64,000 nt of DNA, from positions 12,688,507 to 12,752,506 of the forward strand of contig CM056569.1 of NCBI GenBank assembly GCA_029721515.1, given 5' to 3'. Within the stretch, counting starts at the first letter, position 1; each line of letters starts with the position of its first letter. Shown piece by piece: positions 37,481 through 48,505 of the stretch. Origin of the DNA: Synanceia verrucosa (taxonomy: Eukaryota; Chordata; Actinopteri; Perciformes; Synanceiidae). A program made the translations under genes and the position numbers. Under the pieces are notes generated by a model. The model made no database searches. It was not told the DNA's origin and was given only the letters and a program-made list of their open reading frames with translations.

Positions 37481-40400
37481 ACAGATAAGATTCAACATAA
37501 GATCAGATCAGGCTGTTCTCATGCAATATTCGTAGCTGTACCTACGAATAGTAATATAGCACCACATAGAGAGGAGGTTGTGGTGGGTCAAATGAGGGGT
37601 CATGACCTCAGTACAGTACCTGGCTACAGCTGGGCAAACACTTAACATGCTGAAATGTCACATCTAGCTCCAGGGCAGCTGCTCTGTGAGGTGTGTCTAA
37701 TTTAAAAGACAGCAATGTTAAATTTCTGCAGCCAAGAAATATTCCTTTGAAACAGAGCAAGAGCATCATGGAACGAGGCCAAACTCCTTCTATCAATGAA
37801 TCTTGGCTTCGCTTGTCTGAATCACCTGACACAGTATAGCTCTAAGCCAGAAAACAGCTCAAGGAATCAGTCGCTCTCACAGATTTCCTATAATTAAATA
37901 TCTGAATATTTCACTCTCCTTTATAGTGCGAGGAGCTGTCGTGGCATTTAAAATGTCACATTTGACTGAAGGGGTGACGCATACAGGCATTTTCACCTGA
38001 GCAGATCAATGACCCTCCGCTCCAAATGACCACTTATCTTCCATTTAGTGGCACCGACCTTACCAGGGAGCGCTGGATCAGACAACCCTGTGTTTCAGCT
38101 GGTCATGAATGAGCTGGTTTTGTAGAGCCTATATTTACAGTGAGCTGAGAGCACTGGGTAATTTGTCCATATTCAACAAGGCGGATGGTGGACAGGTACA
38201 TTGTTATTTTCAGTCCCATTTCGTCTCTTAGTAAACAGGGCCACGTTAGAAACAGCCAAGTTATTGTTTACGCTCTTGATTTTTCTGGAAGTTTAAAATG
38301 AGCTTTGTTCACAGTTGAGGGTAAAATGGTTGCAATTTTTGTTTTTTCTTCAATGTGGTTGTTAACAAATGGGATTACATTTAATAACTATGAGCAGCGA
38401 TGAGCCATATGCCATGCCTTCTGTCCAGCTCCAGTCCAGCCTCTGGGCAAGGCAGAGATATCCACATAGACATAACATAAATCTGGATTTGACACAAACA
38501 ATAACACAATGCTTGATTTCACATGATATGTGGCGTAATACTCTCATTAAGCTATTCTGATATCTGAATTTAACTTTCACACAAGTCATGCCTGAATCGA
38601 CAAATGTTTCATGAAAACAAAATAGTTAGCAGAGCTTTTGATTCAGGCTCACACCCATGAAAGATGTCAATGCTGAAGCACATTTATCTAGTGAGAACAC
38701 CTTTATGCATTAAAATTTGCCATTTTTTTGAACAATGATTGGCAGTTTGTGGGACTTATACAATGCCTGTGAGGAAAAACTGCATATGGAAAACAAATAG
38801 GGATTTGTGTTCTTCTACTAATCTTTGGATAACAGACAACTTTTTTCTTTTGATTTGACAACAAATAAATGTCCCTCTGCTGCAGAACAGTCATGTGATA
38901 ATTCAGAGCTGTCGTACATTTTCCCTCAGAGCATTTGACTCTGTCTGTGAATCATCTCTGGTTTTAGTGTTCACCATTTTGCAGCCTTTCTTTCCCTTGT
39001 GATGGATTTCCTTTAAATGTCTTGAACTGTGTTTCAGAGAAAAAAAGGGCACATGGATCTTCCCTTTTTCCTCTTCTAGGGTTTTTTTTTCTCACAAAGA
39101 GGTGGATGTCACATAAATGAAATATCAGTGTTTTCACGCACACATCAATAAACGTTTCTAATATTATCATGTACAATTAGAAACACTGGGTAGGGTAGGG
39201 TCACAGTTTTGATTTGTCATCAACAACACTGACGAAACCGTCTTCTTCATAGTTGTTGTCAAGGTCAAACCCAGTGAGATCCTTGGTCCTCACCTTTGTC
39301 ATGTTCGTTGGTGTCTCTTGGTCTTACATCATTCCCTGTTTGGATCCAGCTTCACTTGTTCATGTGTTTGTTTCATTGCCATTTAATCCAACATCATAGT
39401 GTAAACAGTGAACCTCACAATGTGTAGTGCACAACTTCATCTTCATTGAAAGAACCATTACTAGCTGGACTGATGCTAGATGGCTCTCCATACTTTGTAA
39501 TCTCCACTTATCAATTTCTTTTGATCCTCCTTACATTCCATCTTCCAAACGTTCCAATCTCCACATCTCCATGTAATATCAATGTCTTTTTTCTTTTTGT
39601 TTTTTTAACAATTGCACGGTAACAACATCAACACGTGACGCCATTGAAAATTTCAGAAAAGAAATAGCTAGTTTCCCTCATGGGGTAAACGAGGCTGTAG
39701 ATTGGCGTAAAAGGAGAGGAACATGGGATTGGCTCAATTAAAAGGAGGGTTGGTGACTACTGCGTTTCATTATCACAACTTTACGATGATTCCTACTGAG
39801 GACATAAGAGTAAGGCGAGAGGGAAGGACGGAGGAGTGTGTACAGTCAGAAGAGTGTTTGTAGGAATAGAAGCGTACATCGTGTGTGTTGTAGGGTGGAA
39901 GGACTATTTTGTGCCGTGTATTTAATAATAGACAAAAAAAAGACCAGTTGTCACTTTTTCTTGACTGTTCACCCTCTAGGAAGTGAGTGGTCCTCCAGCG
40001 TAGATTCACCTGAGGGCCCCAAAGTGTGTGTGTGTGTGTGTTTGTGTGTACAGTTGAGGAGGAGGGGTTACAAGTAATAAGGTCACTGGTAGCATTAGAC
40101 AGAGTTCAGTGGGTGTAGCAGGAGGATCCACAGTTCCCGTGACGACAAGATGCAGTAAAGATAGAAGTAGTGAGAGAGGGAGAGAGTGAAGAAGTGTATA
40201 ATGATTTCACCCATCTGTTCTTCCTCCTATACTTTTTCTGTGTCTCTGCATGGACTTCATCAGACCTTCCTCTGGTTTTCTTCTCACATCATTTTCCTCT
40301 TTCATCTTCCACAATTATCCTTCCGCTTTCTTTTATCTTCCCCCCTCTTCTTCTCTCCACCTGGTTTGGCAGTATACTGGAACAACATCAGCCTTCTATT

Positions 40401-40732
40401 AACTGGTATTATCCACAGATGTTTATGCATGATTGAGGTAACAACATAAAAGTGCTTTCTGAAACTGTCAATCTTAATAGAGAGTTTATGTAGATGGTGG
40501 GTCTCCTTCGGTATACGCTTGGTATACACCTTTTTAGAAATAAATATATGGAAAGAGAAAAATAAATAATAAAAAAAAACTGAAAACAGTTTTGGACTTT
40601 AAAAAAAGAGGAAAAATTGTAAAAAAAAAAAAAATCTCAGTCCTCAACCTGTTTGACGACTCCTCCATCCTTCCTCCCCCCCTCTCTGTTTACTGGCAGT
40701 GGGTCTCTCTCCCTTCCTTCTCCTCTCTCCAT
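37481..40732 (-). other. Probable 3' UTR and downstream flank of the exchanger gene
   Basis: The sequence immediately 3' (minus strand) of the stop codon at 40,733-40,735 should be untranslated, but its extent cannot be fixed from sequence alone. No AATAAA is found on the minus strand between the stop and 37,412. The variant signal ATTAAA occurs at 39,921-39,926, 39,382-39,387 and 38,380-38,385, and AATAAA occurs at 37,407-37,412 inside a dispersed repeat. An A-rich stretch lies at about 40,540-40,633 (T-rich in the transcript), and a pyrimidine-rich stretch lies at 40,215-40,370. Confidence 0.4.
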
Positions 40733-41112
40733 TTAAAACCCTGGTAAATGGCAGTAGGCCTCCAGTGAAGCCAGCAGGATGTAAATCAGCCACATTGAGA
40801 CGAACATCAGCGATGTTAGCATCTTGCAAGTCCGCGGCCCGCCCAGCTCACCGCCGGCCACCGTATTCCGCCGTCGGTATAGCAATACCACCACACACAA
40901 CACAGCCAGGATGGTGAAGAGGGTGACGGAGAAGGCCAGGTTCCCCGGGGCCACCTGGAACACCTTCCCCTTGGAGCGCCAGGCCACGGCGGCAATGGTC
41001 CACGCCACGCCGATTCCAAGGAAGACGTTGACGGCGTTGGAGCCAGTGACGTTGCCAATGGAGGCGTCGGCATACTGGTCCTGGATGGCAGCAACCTTGC
41101 TGGCGAATGTGT
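40733..41112 (-). CDS. slc8a: slc8a last coding exon: second half of alpha-2 repeat and C terminus
   Basis: The acceptor is CATCCAG at 41,113 on the minus strand. The first two bases complete the Asp codon split by the intron. The exon encodes DTFASKVA, then DASIGNVTGSNAVNVFLG, which is the second half of the alpha-2 repeat and carries conserved transport-site Asp, Ser and Asn residues. The hydrophobic segment LAFSVTLFTILAVLCVVVLL, the basic YRRR, GGELGGPR and a last helix ending LASLEAYCHLPGF follow, then stop at 40,735-40,733. It has 125 complete codons plus stop, the usual size for this exon. Oddities are an extra residue or two in the loop before GGELGGPR, and LPGF where mammalian paralogues end in a basic residue plus GF. 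Confidence 0.95.
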
Positions 41113-44100
41113 CTGGATGAGCAAAACAAACATTTTACAGTTATTCTGGGCTTCATTAGCTTTGCAATCATATTTTTGATTTCTGCCTAATTTATTTTAA
41201 TTTATTTTTTATACTTACTTTTGGTACTGTTTACCATTTTTAAAAATCATACACAGAGCTGATAAAAATGACAGCAAAAGCTTTAAAAAAAAAGAGTAAA
41301 CCATTAACTTCAAAGTCGAAACAGAAAAAAAAAATCAAATAATGAAAAACAACATCATGGTTTTTCTGATGCAGATTTTTTTTCTATATGAGACTGGCCA
41401 CATATAGTAGCCTACATACAGACTGTGGCACACATACTAAACACAAAAGAGCAGCAAAGAGGTTCAGAATGGATGTCAGTATTTATGGAAATAATTACAC
41501 ATTTTATGGATGTCAGAGGCAGAGAAAGACAGAAAGGAATAAAAAATATATGCAGATAATTAATAGAAAATAAGAGAGCAAACAATGGAAAGAGACACCG
41601 ACAGATTGAAATATATAGAGGGATAATTGTTTGGAAATCTGCTGGTCGATATGAAGATGTAATAAAAATTTATTCAACAGTCAACAAGTCAAAGTGCATG
41701 GATGCTCTGTCTTCTGCATTTCTCACCAATCTGAAAAGGACAGGAAAACCCAACTCAGTCCCAACAGCCTTAGGTTTAAAACCATCCACTTTATGTCACT
41801 TTTATCTACTTTCTGGAAATGAAACATAATTTGGCTTGAATTACTTTCAGGTCTGTAATCCGCAGGTATATATTGATATCAGTCCGAGACAGAACAGATG
41901 TCGGCCTCATTAATGCAGTAAATTGCTGTAGGTGCACATTAGAGGAGCTCTGTGCTGTTAAACATTTGGATAGAAACTGGGTAAAAAGACTCTACAACTG
42001 ATTCAGCAGGGAACGCCAGAGAAACAGCTGCCAGTTACCAGGCGTCTGTCTTGGATTATTTCTATTTTTAGATGGCTGGTGAGATCAGTCTCAATTGTCA
42101 TTTGAATGCCAGTGAGATTAAATTCATATCCCATTTCCCTACATGAAAAAAAAAATACTCCAAACTTTCTTTGGGAGGGGGATGAATATCACTGGTAGCA
42201 GACCACACAAAAAGAAATAAAAAGTTGCTGTGTGTTGACACACGGGCACACTGTGGGTATGAATCTGACTACCACCACACTAACTACTGCTGACAACAAG
42301 TAAGAAGCCAATACCCAGCTTTATTATAATGTATATAGTAGGGCTGTTGAAATTAGCACATTAACATGATTAATCAGCATTAACACGTTAATTTCTGCAA
42401 CAGTAACTCTACTTGAACAAACTGTCTAAATTACGTTGCCAGATACATGCTGACAGGTCATGAAGCAGAACTCCAATTCCAAATCAAGGAAACAAACAAT
42501 GAGCCACAACTAACGATCAAATATGCTGATAAAATTAGATAGTAGGTAGACTAGCACACAAGCAGCTCCTGAAAAGAGTTAATCTATCCTCCAACGGTAA
42601 ACCTTCCTGCTAACAAACCAACCCTCACTGTCTAATTACATGAGCATTACTGGGATTAAATGGCCCTCTTTCATGTCATTTCTGAATTTCTGAATTGTAA
42701 TCCCTTACACTGACTGAATAATGTGATTAGATTTCTGTAACGTGTAATACAGTCTTGGTGTAGGACATTAGCACAACTTGTCTTTACTGCCTATAGCCTA
42801 AACATGGCTTTGGTGTGATGGATATAATTACTACAAAGTTCCTAACCAAACAGAAAACAACAAAAAAGCAAGGACGGACTCTTTAACATGCATGTCTTGA
42901 ATGTGACTCCAGTCAAAAAACCAAGTCTCTCTCAGTTCATGTGAAGAAAATCTGTGTTCTCTACAGGACTTGTTCATCACCAACTCAAATATCCCATATG
43001 AACACCACTAACCCTGTTTAAATGGCTCACATGGTTCCAGATCCATAAAACTCTTAAACAGCCAGAAACATGTAGCCTCCTATCAACATTTGCCCTCATC
43101 TAATTGCCTGAATCTGCAAATCTGGAGTAAATTGGCTGGATAATCCTCCAGAGTGGCTCCAATGTAATAACGCAGTATATTTATAAATCTGGAGGAGGGA
43201 AGGGTGCAAGTCAGAGAGTAGTAAACAACAGGAGATGAATGTTTCTAACAAGCTTTAAGGAGATCACACTCGCAGACACAAGGGAGCACACACTCCCAGC
43301 GGAAGTTATAATGACCTGAGGGACCTGCCGTATGCAAACCTGACTCACCTTGACCGAGCACATTTTTTCACCCACACACACACACACACCTGGGTACCAC
43401 AACACACCAGTCAGAATGATGGATGATAGAACGGTGAAAACACAGCATCCAATAAGAGGAGAGAGAGAGAGAGAGAGAGAGAGGTAACACCAAGTCAGAA
43501 TAATAAATTGGGCGGGAAGGGGATGCTCGAGAGCAAGCGTAACAGAAATGTGAGGTGGGATATGAGAAGGAGAGGGAGGAAGGCAGGAAGGGGAGAAAAG
43601 AGAGAACATGAGTGAAAAAGGTTTAACACGGGAGAGTGATGGAGATTCAGAACAGGAAAGGCAAGAAAAGCCAACAAATTAACATCTTGTGATATGACAA
43701 ACAGTGATAATAGACATAAAATCAGTGGTTACAGCATCCAAAGTTAACACACAGCATAATACAGCTGCTGCAGGAATTTATTCAGACCTCGCCGGAAGCC
43801 ATCAAGCGGCAACAGAAGCAAGCTATTTCTATAAATCACACAGAAAGGAAGAAAATAAAACGACTGACGAGAGGAATGCAGAAAGGAATTGAATTAAAGC
43901 CCTGGGACAAGGCGTCCTCTCCAGGCGGAGACAAGCTCAGGCTGAAGGCTCAGTGATGGAGCCAGCGTTTTACAATTCAATTTTTATTTCCAGACCGCTT
44001 ACTGAGGGCGGCTGCTATTGAAATCAGATGGAGGAGACGGGATCAGTGCTCTTTAGAGGTTTGTTTTCTGACATGGGGAAAATTAGCATCTCATTTCACT

Positions 44101-45001
44101 AAAGTGTTTTTGTGGGGGTAGTTTTTTCCTGCTTGATCGTCAGTAAGGAACTATCACAGAAGTATAGAACGTCTGAAACCTCTCCCACTCACCTGGCACT
44201 GACGTTCCCAGCGCCACGAACACCACAGCCGTCACAGAGTCCTTCAGACCTATCGTGCAGCCGAAGTGTGACGCTAGATCACCGGTGACCGCCGTCAGGA
44301 TGCCGATAAGCGATATGGACACAATGAAGCAGGCCCAGCCGTTCCAGTACTCCGTGGGAGGGACGAAGGCGAACAGAACCTTCCAGAAGACGGTGAGGAA
44401 GTGCATAATGTAGTCAAAGCAGGACGGCAGCCGCTCTTCACCACTCTCCTCCTCGTCGTCGTCTCCTTTGAGCGATTCAAATGTTGGGGAAAGAGACAGA
44501 GTTCAGCTGCCAGTATACTTCTTTAGGAGAGCTTGACTGATAGTTGAATAGCTCTATTCATACACAAACAGAACTGTAAAACACTGCAAATTATGGTTTT
44601 AATGGAAGTTATTAACCTCAGCTCTAATAGAAAACTTTATCCCAAGCCAGTCTAGCTGTTTCCACCAGTTTACAGTCATTACACTAAACAGCCGCTTTTT
44701 TTTTTTTTTTTGATCTCTCGGCAAGAGAGTAAATTGTTTCCCATTCGGTTGAGCAGGACTAAAGAATATGTCCCTGTGAAGTGATAATAGAGAAAAAAGA
44801 AACCCATATTATAAATGGGACATGAAAAATTATTAAAATAAATGCAGTTCAAAACAAAATGCTGATCCAAACCTTCAACAAATTCCTATTTTCACAATCT
44901 GTCATCTTTTCATGAAATGAATTTAAGAAAGACATCAACCAAAACCACTGCTCATAAATCAAAAGGATGCCTGATGTCCTGAGTGTGTGTGTGCATGCGC
45001 G

Positions 45002-45038
<37 letters not shown>

Positions 45039-48000
45039 ACCTGCGCTGACAGTAACTGCACTGACAAACTGCTCCCTCCAGCTGCTGCTTCCCACCACCA
45101 AGGCCAGGTTTGTCTTCTTGATCAACTTATCTACCGTACTCTACACACACACACACACACACACACAAAGAAAACATGCAAGCGCATACAAACCAGACCA
45201 GGCAGGACAGGAAAGACACAACTCTTAAGTTGTTAATTCACTCACAGCAGCACAGAACAGGAAAACCTTTCAGTTAGCATTAACACCATAACTCAACTGG
45301 TAGGGCATGATGAGGAGAAAATCCTAAACAAGATTTATTTTTTTTATAATAGCAGTCCCAACAAGAAAAATGAAATCTAGTGAGGATTTACATATATATT
45401 CTGATGTTGTTCCCAGACACCAAATACATCATTATATCAGTGTTGTAGAGTAGCAGATGGGAGTCTTAGCATTGCATGCAGATGCAAAGTAAAGAGGGAG
45501 GAGGATAGATGACCTGTTCAGCCCGCCAAAGGAGTATATCTACTGCTCTCTGCACACGCACACACATACAAAACGACACAAACGGACAAATGAGCAAATG
45601 AAAAGTGCAACAAAAATATGATTGGTGACATTTTCACAGTTCAGAGAAAAATCATGTGGAAATGAACAGAGTGAAAAGTAAAGCAACACACATGGCGTGA
45701 CGACAAAGTGATGACAGTCGAATGTGAGACAGACGCCTCTAGTTTGCACTGCACACTTTAAACTTTGAGCTGTAATGATCCATAGCTGAATTACAAACTG
45801 ATCAAATCTGAGTACACACAGAAAATATTTATTCCATGACTAAGCCATTATATTTTTTAATTTGCTGGATGAATGGTCTACACACAACTTTCCTTCTTCT
45901 AAAGCCAGTTTTGTGCTGAAACAAGGCAAAACAAAGCTCACATTGAATAAATTATTTGTTGTCTTGCCATCAAAATGACAAGCAGCTCAACAGGGAGTTC
46001 ATTACATGCTAACAAAATGAATCATTCATCCACTGGACCGGGGCAGCTGACACTCACTGTAAGCCATTTTGGATTCAATTTGCATTTTAAGTCAGGCTAA
46101 AATGGTGCTTACTTGTATTTCAATGGGACTAGATGCTGATACATTCAGAGGATCTTCTGAGGTACAAAATGAAAGGGAACACTGAACATATGCACACATG
46201 CCCGTAGCTGGAAATACAGTACATGCACAAACACAGTTACCTTAAACTCGTAGGACTCTTCTATGACCACCTCTAGCTGTGTGTGCTCGCCCAGACTGGG
46301 GCAGCCCATCTTGGCCACCTCTTCCTCCTCTGCTCCCACCAACGGCTTGTTCTCATTGGAGTCGCCTAGGAGACAACAGAGATTAATGGGTCAGTGTTAC
46401 AGTGGAGACTTTATGCAGCAACCAACTGGTTGAGCATACTGAGGCCATGCATAAACACTTTTATTCTGACAAATGTGCCTCGCTTAAAGTAACATGTCCA
46501 TGATAGGGACTATTCTGTTAATAAAGAAGATTCAAGTTATGGGAGGGAACTTGAATCATATGGGACCATTCATCTCTTTAACCCTGTAAAGTGATGCTAC
46601 TGTCTGTCTGTAATCAGATGGAAACATTGGAATTGAAAATAATGTGTCACCTCTTGTCTTTCATACTGGAACATTTTTTTTAAGCTTCATGGTAGTTTAA
46701 TATTTGCAAGTCTTACAATTAGTGCAAGTCTCCTTACAGTTGTGGGTTTGATATACTATATTCGTACACTAGTATTTATGGATTCGGCCTGGCATTTCAA
46801 CTCATATACAATATCATGTGATTTTTTTTTTATTTTGTATGATTTTTGCCAGAGCAGCATAAATGGCTGTCTTAGTTTTGCTGGGGTATCACTTAAGGAA
46901 TGTGTGCACAAAGCCGTGAAAGTCCATAATGTAAATGCTAATGTTCAAACACTGACATGCCACTTGGGAAATCCAATCTATCAAGCATACCATGTTATTA
47001 CAAATATGAATACCCGCAAGGAATATTGATTTCCTCCCATGAAGCAACCTTTCTATCTCCCCATTACCACCAAGCATGCCTCCTTTCATCCATATGTCTC
47101 CTCCCTCGCTCTTCACACTCAGTGGCAGCCATTAATTCAGTCAGCTATTATCAGTGTAGACCTGCTGTAATTGAAAAGCAATGTACAGTATGTGTGTGGC
47201 TTGTGTATGTGTGTGTGTGTGTCATGTCAGTCTGCTTGCTATGTGATGTGTCCTATAAATCCAATTATATTCTCTGTGATGAAACATGCCCCAGGCTGTT
47301 GGCTCTTCATGACTGACATGGAGAGTGTGGACCTTTACTCCACCAGGTCTGTCACTGTGTCTCTAGAGGAGGCGTAGCATGAGCAGAAAGCTAGCAGAAC
47401 GACAGACGCTGCAGCATCTACACAAGATGCATTCGGGCACAATATTGAGTGTAGGTCACCCGTGTTTTGGCACACCTATGGAGTGGGTATAAGGTGATTA
47501 AAGCTAGGTTTATGCTCACAGTCGTGCCTCCAGTGCCAGGGTGCGCGAGCCAAAAACGATCGTTACGCATCATAAAGCAAAGGCTCTGTAAGTCTGCTTT
47601 GACAAGTAATATGTCATATTATATTACATATATATTAAGTTTGTCGGTTTAATCTTTCCAAACTATTAAGATTTATCCTGCGACAACTTGTAGGGACCCC
47701 AAACCCCAGGTTGAGAACCAGTCTGTTCGAGTGTAGATGTTAATAAAGTAAATTATTCTCTTAAGGATGCAAAGGCACAGTCAAGAGTTAATTAGCGAGG
47801 GACAAAATGTCTTTGTAAAGTGAAATGACTCAACGAAAGCTCTTTTTGGTCTTTTCTGTTATGTTTCAAACTTCCAGCCTTTTGGAAATTCAACAGAAAT
47901 GTCAAAGCAGAACAAGCCGCAGAAATTACTTATTGACTTCCAGCGCTGGTTCTCTTTAGCCTTGAATCACCTGTCAGAGATTCGCTTTCTGTCTGCTGTA

Positions 48001-48342
48001 AGGAGCCTTTTGAAAAATTCAACTAAAGCTTCCGGTGTTCTTAAAAGTTGAAGGGCTTAGATGTTTAGGATAGTGGATTTCAGAGCTCTCTGGTAACTGT
48101 GGATTCAGAAAGTAGGAAGTGGCGGTGCAGCGGAAGGAACCTGATCAAAATAGTTCATGAGACAGTAATGAACAACAAATTATGTTCAATCTGCTCTTTT
48201 GTGGCTTTTTTATTTTGCTGATTTATTTGTTGCAATTATGACCCAGTGCTCTTTAAGTGCTTTTAGTCTGGTTTTTAGTTCAAAGTGAAATGTTTCCCAA
48301 GTTAATCTGACTTTAGAGTGGAGGTTTCAAAAATCAGTGCAA

Positions 48343-48389
<47 letters not shown>

Positions 48390-48505
48390 ACTACCCACCA
48401 TGTTTCTGTCCTATCTCCAACAGAACAGGCTCTCCCAGCTCGATAGTGAAGGTCTTGTTCTTCTCATACTCCTCATCATCAATAATCTTCACCTCGATGA
48501 TCTTC
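40733..48505 (-). CDS. slc8a: Sodium/calcium exchanger (SLC8A/NCX family), 3' part of gene, five exons
   Basis: Join of 48505-48399, 46365-46241, 45140-45041, 44465-44193 and 41112-40733 on the minus strand. All introns are GT-AG and the phases agree, giving 327 codons plus stop. The product is the C-terminal third of a plasma-membrane antiporter that exchanges about three sodium ions for one calcium ion. Visible parts are the end of the regulatory cytoplasmic loop (CBD2 region and linker), the alpha-2 repeat that lines the ion path, and the last membrane helices. Family members are about 900-970 residues, so the N-terminal two thirds, usually one large exon, lies beyond the right edge. The sequence is closest in my memory to NCX1 (PPTEYWNGWACF and GGPRT match it), but a fish slc8a4 or another slc8a1 duplicate cannot be excluded. 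The symbol given is therefore the family name. Confidence 0.95.
41113..44192 (-). other. Intron between the last two slc8a exons
   Basis: A 3,080-bp GT-AG intron. It contains a (GA)n microsatellite at 43,457-43,484, a purine-rich stretch around 43,550-43,620, and a short TAGGGCTGTTGAAATTA / CACGTTAATTT fragment near 42,338-42,400. That fragment resembles a repeat I recall from other fish. No further exon is visible. Confidence 0.7.
43457..43484 (+). repeat. Microsatellite (GA)n
   Basis: About 14 GA units within the last intron. On the transcribed strand this is (TC)n. Confidence 0.95.
44193..44465 (-). CDS. slc8a: slc8a exon: end of cytoplasmic loop, first helix, first half of alpha-2 repeat
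   Basis: The exon is 273 bp. The acceptor is TCAAAG at 44,466 and the donor is CCAG/GTGAGT at 44,193/44,192. The first two bases complete the glycine shared with the upstream exon. It encodes an acidic stretch (DDDEEESGEE), LPSCFDYIMHFLTVFWKVLF, PPTEYWNGWACFIVSI, a membrane segment, GDLASHFGC, and GLKDSVTAVVFVALGTSVP. The last part is the first half of the alpha-2 repeat. The intron falls between GTSVP and DTFASK, as in vertebrate NCX genes as I recall them. The sequence looks strongly conserved and intact. Confidence 0.96.
44466..45040 (-). other. Short slc8a intron with Z-DNA-prone tract
   Basis: A 575-bp intron. Its donor end is GTAAACACAC followed directly by about 50 bp of CA-type repeat (minus strand). 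A T-run on the plus strand lies near 44,697-44,711 and is an A-run in the transcript. No exon is visible inside. Confidence 0.8.
44983..45036 (+). repeat. Microsatellite (GT)n with central GCATGCGCGCATG, alternating purine-pyrimidine
   Basis: 54 bp of unbroken purine-pyrimidine alternation. GT repeats flank the 12-bp palindrome CATGCGCGCATG. On the slc8a coding strand it is (CA)n and begins 4 bp inside the intron from the exon ending at 45,041. Confidence 0.95.
45041..45140 (-). CDS. slc8a: slc8a 100-bp exon: cytoplasmic loop linker
   Basis: The exon encodes STVDKLIKKTNLALVVG, SSSWREQF and VSAVTVSA plus the first base of a glycine codon. This is the highly conserved linker between CBD2 and the second membrane domain in NCX proteins. 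The acceptor is a TG repeat ending in TAG (45,141-45,166 region) and the donor is GCAG/GTAAAC at 45,041/45,040. It begins at a codon boundary after the upstream AAG and ends in phase 1, matching both neighbours. Both splice sites abut dinucleotide repeats, which is unusual for such a short exon. Confidence 0.95.
45141..46240 (-). other. slc8a intron
   Basis: A 1,100-bp intron with donor TTTAAG/GTAACTG at 46,241/46,240. It starts cleanly and ends in the TG-repeat acceptor. No additional exon is recognised. Confidence 0.75.
45143..45167 (+). repeat. Microsatellite (AC)n forming a splice acceptor
   Basis: On the slc8a strand this is (TG)n running straight into TAG and the exon start at 45,140. 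It takes the place of a normal polypyrimidine tract. Confidence 0.9.
46241..46365 (-). CDS. slc8a: slc8a exon: end of CBD2 and following linker
   Basis: A 125-bp exon. The acceptor is CTCCTAG at 46,366. It opens with GC completing a glycine codon, then DSNENKPLVG, an acidic AEEEEV, AKMG, LGEHTQLEV and VIEESYEFK, and ends on a codon boundary. The core GEH-x-LEV-x-IEESYEFK is a clear NCX signature. The region just before EEEE is where mammalian NCX1 and NCX3 insert the small cassette exons C-F. Here the exon joins directly, in phase, to the exon at 48,399-48,505. Confidence 0.93.
46366..48398 (-). other. slc8a intron in the alternative-splicing region
   Basis: About 2.0 kb. In mammalian NCX1 and NCX3 this interval holds the mutually exclusive exon B and small cassette exons. 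I found no second exon resembling DREEYEK or other CBD2 alternatives, though cassettes of about 20 bp could be missed. A fragment GGGACCCCAAACCCCAGG / TTGAGAACCAGTC near 47,692-47,723 resembles phrases seen in hAT-type transposons. Confidence 0.6.
48344..48391 (+). repeat. Compound microsatellite (CT)n(CA)n beside a splice donor
   Basis: About 10 CT units followed by about 13 CA units. On the slc8a strand it reads GTGGGTAG, then (TG)n, then (AG)n, starting 8 bases after the exon end at 48,399. Confidence 0.95.
48399..48505 (-). CDS. slc8a: slc8a exon A-like CBD2 exon (107 bp)
   Basis: The acceptor is GTAACAG at 48,506 and the donor is CATG/GTGGGT at 48,399/48,398. The first G completes a Val codon from the missing upstream exon. 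It then encodes KIIEVKIIDDEEYEKNKTF, TIELGEP, VLLEIGQKH and the first base of Gly. DDEEYEKNKTF matches the mutually exclusive exon A type of NCX1, whose acidic residues contribute to CBD2 calcium binding, rather than exon B (DREEYEK type). It is the most 5' exon visible in the window. Confidence 0.93.

Noticed and set aside
40816..41171. Overlapping open frames of 72-107 codons on both strands over the last exchanger exon
   Set aside because: They are shadow frames of the GC-rich last exon. The real frame is fixed by NCX motifs and splice phase.
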